Positions 12,281 to 23,694 of a stretch of 64,000 nt of DNA are shown one piece after another (positions within the stretch are counted from its first letter, which is position 1; each line of letters begins with the position of its first letter). The stretch comes from Hibiscus mutabilis. Lineage: Eukaryota > Streptophyta > Magnoliopsida > Malvales > Malvaceae. Under the pieces are notes generated by a model. The model worked only from the letters and a program-made list of their open reading frames with translations. It was not told the origin of the DNA and did no database searches. Both the position numbers and the translations under genes were made by a program. The DNA is taken from assembly GCA_019671005.1 (NCBI GenBank), contig CM033752.1, positions 21,584,969 through 21,648,968 of the forward strand. Reading direction: 5' to 3'.

Positions 12281-13060
12281 CTAGTTTGCCATCGGACAGG
12301 GAGATGGAGTTTTTCATTGAGACCTATGTTGATTCGGCTCTAGTGTCAATCGCACCATATCGCATGGCACCAAAGGAGTTGAAAGAGTTAAAGATACAAC
12401 TCCAGGAGTTTTTGGACCGTGATTTTATTCGGCCTAGTGTTTTGCCGTGGGGAGCACCGATATTGTTTGTGAAAAAGAATGATGGCACTTTGAGGATGTG
12501 CATCGATTATCAACAACTGAATAAGTTGACGATTAAGAATAAATGCCCTTTACAACGAATTCATGATTTGTTCAATTAGTTTCATTGTGCTACGATGTTT
12601 TCTAAGATTGATTTGAGATTTGGATATTATCAGTTGAAGGTTAAAGACAAAGATGATTTTTTCAATTAGTTTCGTTGTGCTACGGGCATTATGAGTTCTT
12701 GGTGATGCCGTTTGGGTTGACAAATGCGTTTGCAACATTTATAGACATGATGAACATGGTGTTCCATGAATTCTTGGATCAATTAGTAGTAGTGTTCATT
12801 GATGATATTCTTGTGTACTCTCGTACCGAGGAGGATCATGATCAACACTTGCAAATTGTGTTGAAAACCTTGTTGGATAATCATTTTTATGCCAAATTGA
12901 GAAAGTGTGAATTTTGGATTAAAAAATGGTTTTTCTCAGTCATGTGGTTTTTGTGAAAGGTATCCGAGTGGATCCAAAAAAGGTAAAGGTAGTTGTGAGT
13001 TGGAAGCAACCAAAGTCAGTGACGGAAGTCCGTAGTTTCTTGGTTTGGCTAGTTATTATC
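12281..13060 (+). pseudogene. pol: Tekay-1 reverse transcriptase
   Basis: The N-terminal fingers (YRMAPKELKELK, ... WGAPILFVKKNDG, RMCIDYQQLNK) are open at 12286-12579. A TAG at 12577-12579 ends the frame at LFN. The palm resumes at 12675-12956 with VMPFGLTNA and the active site VFIDDILVYS near 12790-12820. A 24-bp stretch (12571-12594) recurs at 12661-12684 and disturbs the frame between the two parts. A further shift follows near 12950. Confidence 0.88.
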
Positions 13061-13520
13061 GATGTTTTGTGGATGGGTTTTCAAGGGTTGCTGCTCGTTA
13101 ACCAAGTTGTTGCAAAAGGATGTACGGTTTGAGTGGACGAAAGCTAGACAACAAGCTTTCGAGAAGTTGAAGGAAGCTTTGACACAAGCTCCAATCTTGA
13201 TTCAACCTAAGTCAGAAAAAGAGTTTGTGGTCTATATTGACGCATCCTACGTTGGTTTGGGGTGTGTGTTGATGCAAGAAGGGAAAGTTGTAGCTTATGC
13301 ATCGAGACAATTGAAGGTGCACGAGCGTAATTATCCTACACATGATCTCGAGCTTGCTGCGATAGTGTTTGCATTGAAGATTTGGAGACATTACCTTTAT
13401 GGTGAGAAGTGTATTGTATACACGGGTCACAAAAGTCTAGAGTCTTTGATGTCGTAGAAGGAGTTGAATCTTAGGCAACGTAAGTGGTTAGAGTTGCTGA
13501 AGGATTATGATTTGACAAAT
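13061..13520 (+). pseudogene. pol: Tekay-1 RNase H
   Basis: The domain degrades the RNA of the RNA-DNA hybrid. It is open at 13062-13457 with FVVYIDASYVGLGCVLMQ (canonical DAS), YASRQLKVHERNYPTHDLEL (Glu) and YTGHKSLESL, where the family usually has TDHKS, so an acidic active-site residue is changed to Gly. TAG at 13455-13457 replaces a residue within the conserved SQKELN-type stretch. Confidence 0.85.
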
Positions 13521-14912
13521 GAGTACCATTCTTAGTAAGGCGAATATTGTGGCTGATGCTTTGAGTAGAAAAGTTATTGTAGAGTTAAGGGCCATGTTCG
13601 CGAGGTTTAGTGTGACTCGTGATGGAAGGTTGTTGGCTAAGTTACAAGTGAAGCCATCTCTGTCGCAGTTGGTTAAGGAAAAACAACCTTATGATGAAGC
13701 GTTATCGCAGGTCAAGGACATCATATATGGAAATCCTACATATTTTCACTTTAATAGCGATGAGTTGTTTTACTTTAAAGATCGGATAATGGTGCCTAGT
13801 GATGAGGAGTTGAGGCGGATGATTTTGACCGAGGCACATGCTAGTCCTTTTGCTATGTATCCCGATAGTACTAAAATGTATTGAGATTTGAAGGAAGAGT
13901 ACTATTGGGTGGGTTTGAAAAAAGACGTGGTTGATTTCGTTGCTAGGTGTATGTTATGTCAGCATGTGAAGGCTAAACACCAGTTTCCTTCCGGGTTGTT
14001 GCAACCGTTGAGAATTCCGAAGTGGAAATGGGAGAGGATCACCATGGATTTTGTGTCGGGGTTGCCTTTGACATTGACTAAAAAAGATTCACTTTGGGTG
14101 ATTATTAATCAGTTTATGAAGTGTGCTCATTTTCTGCCAGTGCATACGACATATACCTTGGATAGGTTGGCAGATTTGTATGTTGCTGAAATTGTAAGGT
14201 TGTACGAGGTACCTAAGTTGATTGTTTCGGATAGGGATCCACAGTTTATAGCGAGGTTTTGGAAATGTTTGCATCGAGCTTTGGGTACTCGCTTGAATTT
14301 TAGTACTTCCTATCATCCTCAGACGGATGGCTAGTTTGAACGTGTGATTCAGATTTTGGAGGAAATGTTGAGATGTTGCATCATTGAGTTCCAAGGAACT
14401 TGGGAAAGGCAGTTGTCTTTGGTTGAGTTTGCGTATAATAGTAGCTATCAGGCTAGTATAAAAATGGCACCGTATGAAGCCCTGTATGGTAGGAAGTGTC
14501 GTACACCTTTGTGTTAGGATGAGGTTGGAGAAAAGTATATCTTCATGCCTAATGTGTTGAAAGACACGGATAAGAAAGTAAAGCTTATTTGTAATCATTT
14601 GAAAGCGGCCTCAGATAGGCAGAAATCCTACGCAGATTTGAAGCTTAGAGAGGTTGAGTATGCAGTCAGTGAGAAAGTATTCTTGAAAGTCTCACTTTGG
14701 AAGAATGTGATGAGCTTTGGGCGTAAAGGGAAGTTGAGTCTGAGGTTTATAGGACTGTATGAAGTGCTGGAATGCATAGGTCCTGCAGCTTGTCGGTTGA
14801 GGTTGCCTCCTGAGTTGGAGAAGATTCATGATGTGTTTCATGTATCCATGTTACGGAGGTACCGTTCAGATATGTCGCATGTGATGCTAGTTGAGGATGT
14901 TGAGTTGTGATT
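13521..14912 (+). pseudogene. pol: Tekay-1 integrase
   Basis: The zinc-binding end includes CMLCQHVKAKH near 13947-13980. The core has TMDFVSGLP (first Asp, near 14040), LIVSDRDPQF (second Asp, near 14217) and the Glu in FERVIQILEEML (near 14335). The GPY-type region KLSLRFIGLYEVLE is near 14730-14770. Breaks include TGA at 13882, TAG at 14332 (YHPQTDG-stop-FERV), TAG at 14515 (C-stop-DEVGE) and TGA at 14908. The Asp-Asp-Glu residues themselves survive. Confidence 0.88.
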
Positions 14913-15109
14913 GGATTTGTCCTATGATGAGGAACCAGTGGATATCCTTGAATCCAGTAGTAAAGTTCTTCGTGGCAAGATGATTGATCTTGTTAAGGTG
15001 TTGTGGCGACAGAGCAGTGTTGATGAGGTCACGTAGGAGAGTAAGTCAGACATGGTTAATCAGTTTCCGCATCTGTTCCATCAGGTAAATTTTGAGGACA
15101 AAATTTCTT
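14913..15109 (+). pseudogene. pol: Tekay-1 chromodomain tail
   Basis: After the stop at 14908 the frame continues LDLSYDEEPVDILESSSK, then DLVKVLWRQ, stop (TAG at 15034) and ESKSDM, ending near the polypurine tract. The same layout is open in Tekay-2 (45003-45206) and recognisable in Tekay-3. Chromodomains of this type are thought to steer insertion to heterochromatin, which fits the nest of TEs here. Confidence 0.8.
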
Positions 15110-15121
15110 AAGGGGGAGAGT
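15110..15121 (+). other. Polypurine tract of Tekay-1
   Basis: The string aagggggagagt directly precedes the 3' LTR start at 15122. It is the primer for plus-strand DNA synthesis. Tekay-2 and Tekay-3 have inverted counterparts at 44963 and 63752. Confidence 0.9.
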
Positions 15122-18100
15122 TGTAACGCCCCGATTTCGGGCCTAGGAGTTTTCTAGGTGGTTTAGACGGTCTGTTAGATAGGATTAGAGGATTCGAGTC
15201 AGTTTCAGGATTTAATGTGAAACCAATATTTTTTGGTGAGATAAAAATATGGAAAATAATTTAAAATCATTATTTAATATGGATATAATTTTGGTAAAGT
15301 CAATTTTGCAAAAAAGGGATCTCAAAATTAGATAATTTGGTTAATGACCAAAATGTAAAGTTTTAAAACTATTTTTAGTGACTGTTTTGTAAAAGGGTCA
15401 AAACTTTGAATCTTTAAGGAGCTATTTACCCAAAGTATAATATTAGACTTTTCCCCTTAATTGGCTATTTTTAATGATTTTAAAATAATATAAAAAGGTT
15501 GGTAAATTAAATGGATAATTAAAAAGCTTTAAACAATTTGACGTAACTAACTTTTCTCAAAAAAGATTTTCTCTCCAATTCTCTCCAGCCAAACATTTTC
15601 TCTTCAAAATTCTTAGGTAAAATCATATTTTAATTAATCTTTTGATTTCAAATGGATTTATAATGATTTTCTCACAAAAATCAAATTGGTTTTTCATTGT
15701 TTTGCTATGTAAATTCATTCAATTAAGAGGAAAGGCAGCCATTAGAGGTGAGGTTCGTTCTTATCCTCTAATACACGATTCTTTACTGAAATTCCCAAGT
15801 TATTAATCCTTTACATATATTTTCTAACTTGATTTGATGATTTAAATAAGGAAAATTGGTTAAATTGAGGTTTAATTAGTTTAATTGTTGGATTTTCGAA
15901 TGGACTCTATTTTGCTGAGTTATTGATTGATTTTAATATTGATTTTGATGTTAAATAATGTTAATAAGTGGGCTTTAACATTTGAATCCCGAAACTATGT
16001 GAATCTCTAATTTTATAGGTTGTTTGTTGTGAGTTTTTTAGGTATTGTGGATGTTTTATGAATGCTGGAGGTATAAGGATGTTGTTGTTGTGTTTTTAGA
16101 TGTTAATTGAAGTTAATTGGTGGGTTAAAACGTTAAGTTTTGGCTAGGTTAAGTTTTGAAGATGTTTGGCGTTGATTTGGGTTGTTGTGGAGTAAAATTG
16201 GGTAATGGATGTTGAGGATTTGTGTTGCTGTGTTGTTGATTGTATTTTGATGCAATGTATCCTCTGTTTTTGTGTGGATGAAATAGGGGAAGTTGGTCCT
16301 CAAGCTTGAGCAATTGTTTGGAAAGCTTTGGAGGCAAGGTTACCGTATCGATAAGCGAGGCTTTACGTGTCGGTGAGTGAGAATGAGATTTACATCTTTT
16401 CAAAGGTTTGAAAGTTGTGTTTGGGAGTTTAGATCAAGCTTGAAATGCTGGTCTAAGCTCGAAAGTAAGTAAATGATGAATTCCCTCTTGAACTCGGTTT
16501 GGCAATTGGTTTTTATGCACTTGTTTAAATGGTATAATTACTCACTATTTATGCATGTTTTGAGCATGGTCTAATGATGGAAATTGGTTAAATAATGATG
16601 TTGATGCAATTGGAATTAATGCACTCTTTATTAATGTTTATGAACATTGGTTAAATGATTTGGATGATGCATATGAAAATAGTGAGTTATTGTTAATAAA
16701 ATGAATTATATTGGCAAGTGATAGTATGAAAAGGTTTGAAAATGTTATCGGATATAGTTGGCTGGCCATAGGATTGATAGTGCACTATAAAAAGTCACAT
16801 TGGATGTTGAGGGTTTTGATCTGTGTACCAAAAACTCCATCTGAGTACCCTAATGGTCGAAGTGTTTTGATTTTTGTACCGAGGACTCCCGTTAGTGGGT
16901 TATGCGTCCAACCGATGTGTGGGGTTGTGAATGTACCTTTGATTCCAGTTGTGAAGGCATGAAGTGTTGGGAACACTTGTTGAATTTGTGTATCTGATGT
17001 TATTTTTGTAAAGTGGTATTTGATTAATGATCACTTGTAAGCCAATATAATTGATGATGTATCATGAGGTGGATTATGTTGTTTAGTATGGATTTAAACA
17101 TGTTTTACTCTTTAAGCCTTCCATTGGTAGTATGTATGAGAAAGCTTAAATTGAGGGTAGCAAATGGAACTTTGCCGTTGAATCCATGATACATGATGCA
17201 TATGGTTTATTATGCTGTTTTAGAAATGTTAAGTGCATGGTTTGGGCAAGGCATGATGTTGTGATGTTGATTTAAAAGTGTTTTGGAAAGTGGTTTTCAA
17301 AAGGATTGTTAAATGGTTTAAAATGCATTGATGGTGGTTGGTTTTGAGCATTCCTCACTAAGCCTAATGTGCTTATGCTCTTCTTTTCCATCAATGCAGA
17401 GAATTAAAGGTAGCAGGCAGCGAGGAAGCAATGAAGGATTTCCAAGGACTTGTTTTCAAAGTATGGTTTTAATGTTATATAGTAGTAATAAGGGCAATGT
17501 GTCTAATGTTGACTTAGGAGGGTTGTTCTGGTGAACTCCCTGTATGTGCAAGTTTTAATTATTGGTTTGGTTTTGTAAGTAGTTTAAAGTGCTTGAGATG
17601 TGGTTGGATTTATGTTTTGGATGTTGATCAGGGAGCATGTCTATAGACTTTGTGGTTTATTGTGCTAAGCTAGCTAGGATTGCTTAAAATGCTAGAGTGA
17701 TGTTGTCTAGCATGCCTCTGATGTTACATGATGATTAGATATATATTAAGGTTGTTTTGAGTGAGCCAAAGTGTCATATGTTAGACCTAGAAGTCATTAC
17801 AGGCCTCTGTATACCGGTACGGGTACCCAAGGATCGGTACACGGGGTCTAGAAAGGCTCAATCCTTCGAGAATTAACAAAGGGTATCGGTACGCTTAGCC
17901 ACCATATCAGTACGCCTTGAGGAAAATTTGTAATGGTGTCAGTACGCGGGGTCTAGAAAGGCTCAATCCTTCGAGAATTAACAAAGGGTATCGGTACGCT
18001 TAGCCACCATATCAGTACGCCTTGAGGAAAATTTGTAATGGTGTCGGTACACGGGTTCGAGTACCGGTACAATCCCTTTGATTTTTAAGAACTGTATCGA

Positions 18101-18722
18101 TACGCGAGGCACAATATCGATACGCGTTTTGGTCGCTAGAATGTCGAGTTTTGACAAAAACACAAGGGGGTTCAGTACAGGGTCAAAGTTGTATCAGTAC
18201 GTGATGGTCAACACACCGTATTGATATGGTTGAACGTTTTTCAGTACAAGTAGCCGTTAAGTTTGTTAATCTGTATCGGTACGGGCTTGCTCGTATCGGT
18301 ATGCCTTTCTGTTTCTATGTAAATTTGTTTGCTGAAGTTTGGAAATCTTACAATTTAGTACCTAAATGTTATGTAGGCAATTGGAGTTCAAATGATTGTT
18401 TTGAGATAGAATTTAACATGTGAACATGAAACTGGACTAATTACAGATTGATAATACAATTTGTATCAAAGATCTTATTTTTGGTGAAGATTACGTTTTA
18501 GTCCCTAATGCACGTATTGAGCAATTGAACCCCGATTTGAAATCCGCTTTCAATGAAACATTACTGCTAAAGCATGTACAACATATGAATTAATTTGACG
18601 CATCTAGACAAGATAAAAAGAAGAAAACAAACCGGTTTAGGTTATTAGCTCAGGTTTGCTTCGACAAACCTAATGTGTTCTTTTTAGTTCGGTTTTGGCT
18701 AGGCCGGGCTAATGGGGTTACA
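15122..18722 (+). repeat. Tekay-1 3' LTR
   Basis: It is a direct copy of 6810-10212, from TGTAACGCCCC to ggggttaca. It is about 200 bp longer than the 5' copy, mainly because it keeps about 85 bp at 16450-16550 and carries a 105-bp tandem duplication at 17841-18050. Substitutions are common, with about one in ten positions differing in the first 150 bp. Confidence 0.93.
17841..18050 (+). repeat. 105-bp tandem duplication inside the Tekay-1 3' LTR
   Basis: The segment starting acggggtctagaaaggctca at 17841 repeats 105 bp later, as seen from gtctagaaag at 17846 and 17951. The two units are nearly identical to each other, whereas the 5' LTR has one unit, so the duplication came after insertion. 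It doubles part of the gtatcggtacg motif cluster. Confidence 0.92.
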
Positions 18723-18727
18723 GTCAT
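18723..18727 (+). other. Target-site duplication of Tekay-1, right copy
   Basis: GTCAT follows the LTR end CA at 18721-18722 and equals 6805-6809. The Copia-B frame resumes right after it. Confidence 0.95.
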
Positions 18728-20225
18728 AGCAGCGGTGGTATTTGAAGTCAACATGATGGAGAACAATGTTGAATGGATCATGGACACTGGCGCTTCCAGA
18801 CACTTCTGCACAAAAAAAAGGGAGCTAGTCACTAACTTTAAGGATGTGAAGAATGGTGAACACGTGCACATGGGAAACTCTAGCAGCTCTGAAGTGCTAG
18901 GGAAAGGGAAAGTTTTACTAAAGCTAACATATGGTAAAACTTTAGCTTTAAGCAATGTTCTGTATATACCCGCACTGCGTAGAAATCTATTTAGTGGTGG
19001 GTTAATAAATAAGGCGGGCATTAAACTAGTCTTCCCGTAACGATGATTTTGTAGGGAAAGGGTTTTTAAAAAGAGGTTTATTTGTAACCGATACTAAGTT
19101 TAATGAAAGTAATAAAACCATCACTTCTGTTTATATTGCTAAATCTTTTGATATGTGGCATACTAGACTAGGACATGTTAATATTCACTCTCTTAAAAAA
19201 CTCATTAAAATGAATATTCTTCCTAGTCTAGAAGAGAATAGCTTTAACAAATGTGAAATCTTTGTAGAAGCCAAACATGCTAAGCCTTCTTTCAAAACTA
19301 TTTTTAAGAGAAAAACTGAACTGTTAGAACTTATTTATACTGATCTAGAAGACTTTAGAAACTCTGAATGTAAGGGAGGTAAACACTACTACATAACCTT
19401 TGTAAATGACTTCTCAAGATATACAAAGGTATATCTCTTTAGGACTAAAGATGAAGCTGAAAACTTCTTCCTTATTTATAAGGCAGAAGTTGAGAATGAG
19501 CTTGATAGGAGAATTAAACGGGTTAGGTCTGATAGAGGTGGTGAATATGGGCCAAACTTTCCCAATGAGGTGTGTGAAAAGAATGGCATTGTCCATGAGA
19601 CTTCCGCTCCTTATTTTTCTTAACATAATGGTGTGGCTGAGAGGAAAAATAGAACTTTAAAGGAGATGATGAACTCCTTGTTAATAAGTTCTGGGTTATC
19701 TGATAACATGTGGGGGAAGCCATTCTATCAGCAAATCACATTTTAAACTGAGTACCTCATAAGAAATTAGACAGCACCCCATACGAACTTTGGAAAGGAT
19801 GTGCACCTAATTTGCAATACCTAAGAGTGTGGGGGTGTCTGGCTAATGTTGGTTTACCTAACTTTAAAAAATAAACCATCGGTCCCAAAACCGTCGATGT
19901 TCTGTTTATCATGTATGCTACCAATAGTGCTGCATACAGGTTCATGGATTTGCATGACTTTTCTATTTGTGAATCTAGGGATGCTGAATTCTTTGAGAAC
20001 ATCTTTCCTCTAAAGAAACCTAGAATTAATGTTCAAACACAATTAGAAAATCGTGCAACAACTTCTTCTCCTACTCTTGTAGAGAAATCTCTAGAGTTTG
20101 AATTATAGCCAAGAATAAGTAAAAGACAAAGGGTTGAAACTACCTTTGGTCCTAATTTCCTAACTTCCTTTATCGCTGAAATAAATGATTTAGACTCTAT
20201 CTCTGTTCCTATAGCTCAAATCTTT
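18728..20225 (+). pseudogene. pol: Copia-B protease and integrase
   Basis: The protease has EWIMDTGASRHFC near 18771-18810 and is open at 18675-19040, where a frameshift follows. The pre-integrase domain begins WHTRLGHVNIHSLKKL at 19156. Cysteine remains at NKCEIF, but the CX2C partner is lost (EIFVEAKH). The integrase core shows the first Asp in IYTDLEDF near 19332, the second in VRSDRGGEYG near 19524 and the Glu in NGVAERKNRT near 19630. A TAA at 19621-19623 splits the core in a spot where the family has Gln. From 19730 to 20220 stops are frequent. Confidence 0.87.
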
Positions 20226-20966
20226 TTGTTGGATGAGGATCCAAAGACATGTGATGAAGCTATAAGATCAATTGACGCTAGTTTCTGCAGAAGTGCAATT
20301 AATGATGAACTAGAGTCAATAAAGTCTAATCACATGTGGGAGTTGGTTGATTTGCCTAGAAGATTCAGACCAATCAATTATAAGTGGGTTTTTAGAAAGA
20401 AACTTAGGCCAGATGGGTCAATCCAGAGATGTAAGGCAAGGCTAGTAGTCAAATGGTTCACTTAGAAGTTTGGTATAGATTTCTTTGATACCTACTCTCC
20501 AGTTACAAAAATCTCAACGATCCGTGCTTTATTTGTTATTGCGTCCACTCATAAATTGCATGTACATCAAATGGATGTAAAGACCGCATTTTTGAATGGA
20601 GATCTAGACGAGGAAATCTATATGGAGCAACCACCAGGGTTTGAGGCACCTGGTATGGAAGGAAAAGTATGTAGACTAAAAAAGTCTCTTTATGGCCTTA
20701 AACAAGCTCCAAAGCAGTGGTACGAGAAATTTCATAAAACCATCTTGAGCTTTGGTTTTATTGTCAATGGAACGGATGCATGCGTGTATTCGAAAATGTT
20801 TGGAACTGATTGTGTCATTATATGTTTATACGTTGATGACATGTTGATATTCAGTACCAACATTGAATCCATTAACAAAATTAAATATCTCTTGTCCACA
20901 AAATTTGATTTGACATATCTAGGAGCGGTTGACGTGATCTTAGGAGTTAAAGTTACCAAAATTGAA
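20226..20966 (+). pseudogene. pol: Copia-B reverse transcriptase
   Basis: The N-terminal part is open at 20226-20465 (NHMWELVDLPRRFRPINYKW, FRKKLRPDGSI), with a TAG at about 20463. The palm is open from 20556: VHQMDVKTAFLNGDL, SLYGLKQAPKQWYEKF and the active site CLYVDDMLIF near 20825. The domain ends LGAVDVILGVKVTKI at about 20960, where the family would pass into RNase H. Here the 3' LTR starts instead, and codons to 21143 are LTR sequence read through by chance. Confidence 0.88.
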
Positions 20967-21797
20967 TGTGGTAAGACAACTCCCCCGCACGTACGCGCCG
21001 CCGCCTCGCCGTCTATCCGATCAGGTGGCTGTGGTCGTGGTAACACATGTCTTCGACACCTTCGCGCGCGTTTCTTCTTTTTAGAGAAAATTCGAAAGAA
21101 TTTCCTTATTATTTATTTATTAAAAAGTGTTGAGAAATTTTAAACCTTTATTTTATACCGGATTAAAACCACAACTCATAATTCGGGATATTATTTTTTT
21201 ACGATTACAAGAGCGTGTAAAATGCGGGTTTACAACACTATAATAAGCTGTAATTAAGATGCGTTTACAACATTGTTTTATTGTCGTGTAATACACTGTC
21301 AGTACAGTTGCAGTACATAATGAATCTGGATAGTTTTGAAGCCAGATTCATTCCTTCGGTACAATTGTTATTTGACAGTCAAACGTTATTAAATCAATCC
21401 TGAATTTTATGCAGTAATTATAATTATGCTTTTTACCGTTTTAACCTTGGTTTTTCCATTTTAAATAGTGGCTCTCTGTAGACAATTCAAATCATCCAAA
21501 CATTCTCAACACACTCCTCTCTCTCGTGTTTTCTGAAAGCTTTCTAGTTTTTTTGGTTCTAAGTCAAGAGCAGTACCACCGCAAGTCCACTTTAGTATTC
21601 AGGTGTACGAATATTTAGAGAGGCAGAACTAACCTCAGGGGACGACCGCCTATAAGCAGCGATTACACATATCGAGGCAAAATCGTTTCTAAGACAGTAA
21701 TTTATACTACGACACGGTTATTTTATCTACCTTTATTTTTGATTTATTATTATTCAGTCAGTGCTAATGATTTAGTCTTGCAGTAATTGTACCAACA
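20967..21797 (+). repeat. Copia-B 3' LTR
   Basis: It is a direct copy of 5003-5821, from TGTGGTAAGACAAC to GTACCAACA. It is preceded by attgaa and the end of the RT domain, not by a polypurine tract. What follows at 21798 is LINE-like sequence. Confidence 0.87.
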
Positions 21798-22440
21798 ACC
21801 TAGACGTAAAAGCACACGCTGAACAAAAGTTGGGGCGGTTAATAAACAATTGCCAATAGTAGGCTAAAGATTCAATCCCATCTTTGATTCCACGGATGCG
21901 AACGAATCAGAACCAACACTGGTTGAGAATGTTGAAAAGCGTAGTGCTTCTCCCATTCATATTTCTAATCAAACAAGGCCCAAGGGCCCTCCATCAGGTA
22001 AAAACAAAATTTTGAATATCCCACATAATGTCAAAGCTAAAGGCCCCATTCCAACTCATAAAGCACTGCTATAAATCACCAAGCCTTTTCATTAAACTCT
22101 ACCCAAGTTGCTTCTAGAAGAGTCATCGTTCTCGAAATCTCTACTAATCCCGCATCATCCCAGGTTTTCTCCATATTGAATAACTCCAAACATTCGGTAA
22201 TTGTCCTTCTTGAGAATTCAGATCCAAATATTTATATTGATCCACAATCTCAAAAGCACAATACAATATCTTCATCACAAGATTTGCACCCCAAACCGTC
22301 TTATGTTTCAATACAAGTTATTGGAAATTCTTCACCCGATAGTAATCCAGATGGCACTACTGTGTATATCGGCAACTCAACCGCACTGATGGTTGAATGA
22401 ACATCGACAATTATTTTATCATTTTTCTACTATTTTAATG
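21798..22440 (+). pseudogene. Possible LINE ORF1 tail
   Basis: There is no strong domain. A 75-codon open stretch at 22176-22400 has the Ser/Pro/Asn-rich, low-complexity look of the C-terminal tail of plant LINE ORF1. It ends just before the endonuclease start at 22441. The upstream part (21798-22175) has stops in all frames. Assignment rests on position only. Confidence 0.35.
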
Positions 22441-23100
22441 ATGATTAAGTTTTTCTATTGGAATGTACAAGACTGCCGTGATTCCAAATACGCATTATCT
22501 TCGTGATAACCAACCTGATCTAGTAGGCTTTGTCGAACCCTGGATAAGTGGGGTTAAAGTTGATTCCATTATTGCTAGCCTAGGCTTTTTGAATTCTCAT
22601 AGAATTGAAGTATTGGGTTTTTTGGAGGCATTTGGCTATGCTAGTACAACTCCGTCCAAACTGAGATTCTAGGAAATCACTTTCAATTTCTTCATTTCTG
22701 TATTACTTGGAAGAACAATGGTAATTTCTAGTTTATGTAAGCCCCAAAGCTACCAATGAAAACCCTTAATGGTCCCATTCGCGAACTTTTGCAACTTCAA
22801 TTCAAATTCCATGGGTACTATTGTGTGATTTCAACTCTAATTTTAATTCCTCGGAAAGAAAAGGTGGTGCCCTCTTGATAGAGTGCTCTGTAATAGTCTT
22901 TGGGATGAGAAATTTCCAGAGTCTCCAGTTTCTATCTTCTTCGGATGCGATCAGACCATAGACCGCTCCTTCTCAGCATTTGCAACCTTAATAGCATCAT
23001 TCACTCTTGCCTTTTCTGTTACTTTACAATTTGGCAATCTCATCCCAATTTTGATCGAGTGGTTCAAGATAATTGGAAATCGACCTAATCCCTTTTTGAG
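22441..23100 (+). pseudogene. LINE endonuclease remnant
   Basis: This is an apurinic-type endonuclease that nicks target DNA. The start MIKFFYWNVQD at 22441 matches the WN-containing first motif. After a frame change, NQPDLVGFVEPWISG near 22510-22555 gives the motif with the conserved Glu. Further on, a CDFNSNFNSSERKGG-like stretch near 22826-22870 matches the GDFN...SERKGG motif. Several frameshifts and stops make it inactive. Confidence 0.75.
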
Positions 23101-23192
23101 ACGATCTCAAAATTCTCGGCAGTTGCAGATGTATGGAATAAAATCGTCTTTGGATACATTGGTGCTAAAAAGCGCACTACCATGGCTCATTT

Positions 23193-23694
23193 ATGTGGGT
23201 TACAAAGGGCCTTGAAATCTCGTCGTTAAAGCTACCTATTGAACAACTTTTAGATCAAGAGGAACTATTATGGCTTCGGAAATCTCATTCAGATTGGATC
23301 ATACATGGCGACCGAAATACCAAGTATTTTTTTATTATAAAAACCCTACAACATAAGTCTCGAAATAGAATTACTTCTCTTAGGCTTAATCATGGATATT
23401 GATGTACTAGTGATTCTACTTTACGCAATGAGGCAGCTTGTTTCTTTCAGTCTTTATATGATAATGTTGATGATGTGGAATGTGATTTCCCACATGTGGG
23501 TTTCTTCCCTATCATGGCCAATTCAATTATGCAGGATTTGGATGTTGTTCCCAACACCTTAGCAATCAAAGAAGCACTTTTGGCATGACACCTCTCAAAG
23601 CATCAAGCCCCTACGGATTAAGTGGCATATTGTAGGCAAAGATATTTTCTACAAGATCACTAATATTTTCTGAAGAGGCTCAATTGACCCTGCC
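23193..23694 (+). pseudogene. LINE segment between endonuclease and RT
   Basis: The stretch EQLLDQEELLWLRKSHSDWI followed by HGDRNTKYF (23240-23330) is the conserved plant LINE linker. The frame continues with one stop to about 23590. The sequence is interrupted at 23694 by an LTR-like insert and resumes at 25264. Confidence 0.8.

Larger units (their letters stand above)
6810..18722 (+). mobile_element. Tekay-1, complete Ty3/Gypsy chromovirus
   Basis: It has long LTRs (3403 and 3601 bp) with TGTAAC...GTTACA ends, a perfect GTCAT duplication, an initiator-Met primer site at 10218-10230 and a polypurine tract at 15110-15121. A single gag-pro-RT-RNase H-integrase-chromodomain frame lies between, now broken by many stops and a few shifts. 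Domain order (integrase after RNase H) marks Gypsy; the C-terminal EEPVDIL...LVKVLWR region is the Tekay chromodomain type. Some LTR stretches differ at roughly one base in ten, so the insertion is not recent. Confidence 0.95.
5003..21797 (+). mobile_element. Copia-B, Ty1/Copia element split by Tekay-1
   Basis: Two direct copies of an LTR of about 0.82 kb (5003-5821 and 20967-21797) flank gag (5851-6752) and protease-integrase-RT (18743-20966). The 11.9-kb Tekay-1 element sits between gag and protease, and the reading frame runs on across the insertion once one GTCAT copy is discounted. Two parts are absent. Gag begins 29 bp after the 5' LTR with no recognisable primer site. The 3' LTR begins directly after the RT domain, so RNase H and polypurine tract are missing. 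No target-site duplication around the whole element was found. Confidence 0.85.

Noticed and set aside
20967..21143. Extension of the Copia-B RT frame past 20966
   Set aside because: The same DNA occurs in the 5' LTR at 5003-5162, so the codons are LTR sequence read through by chance.
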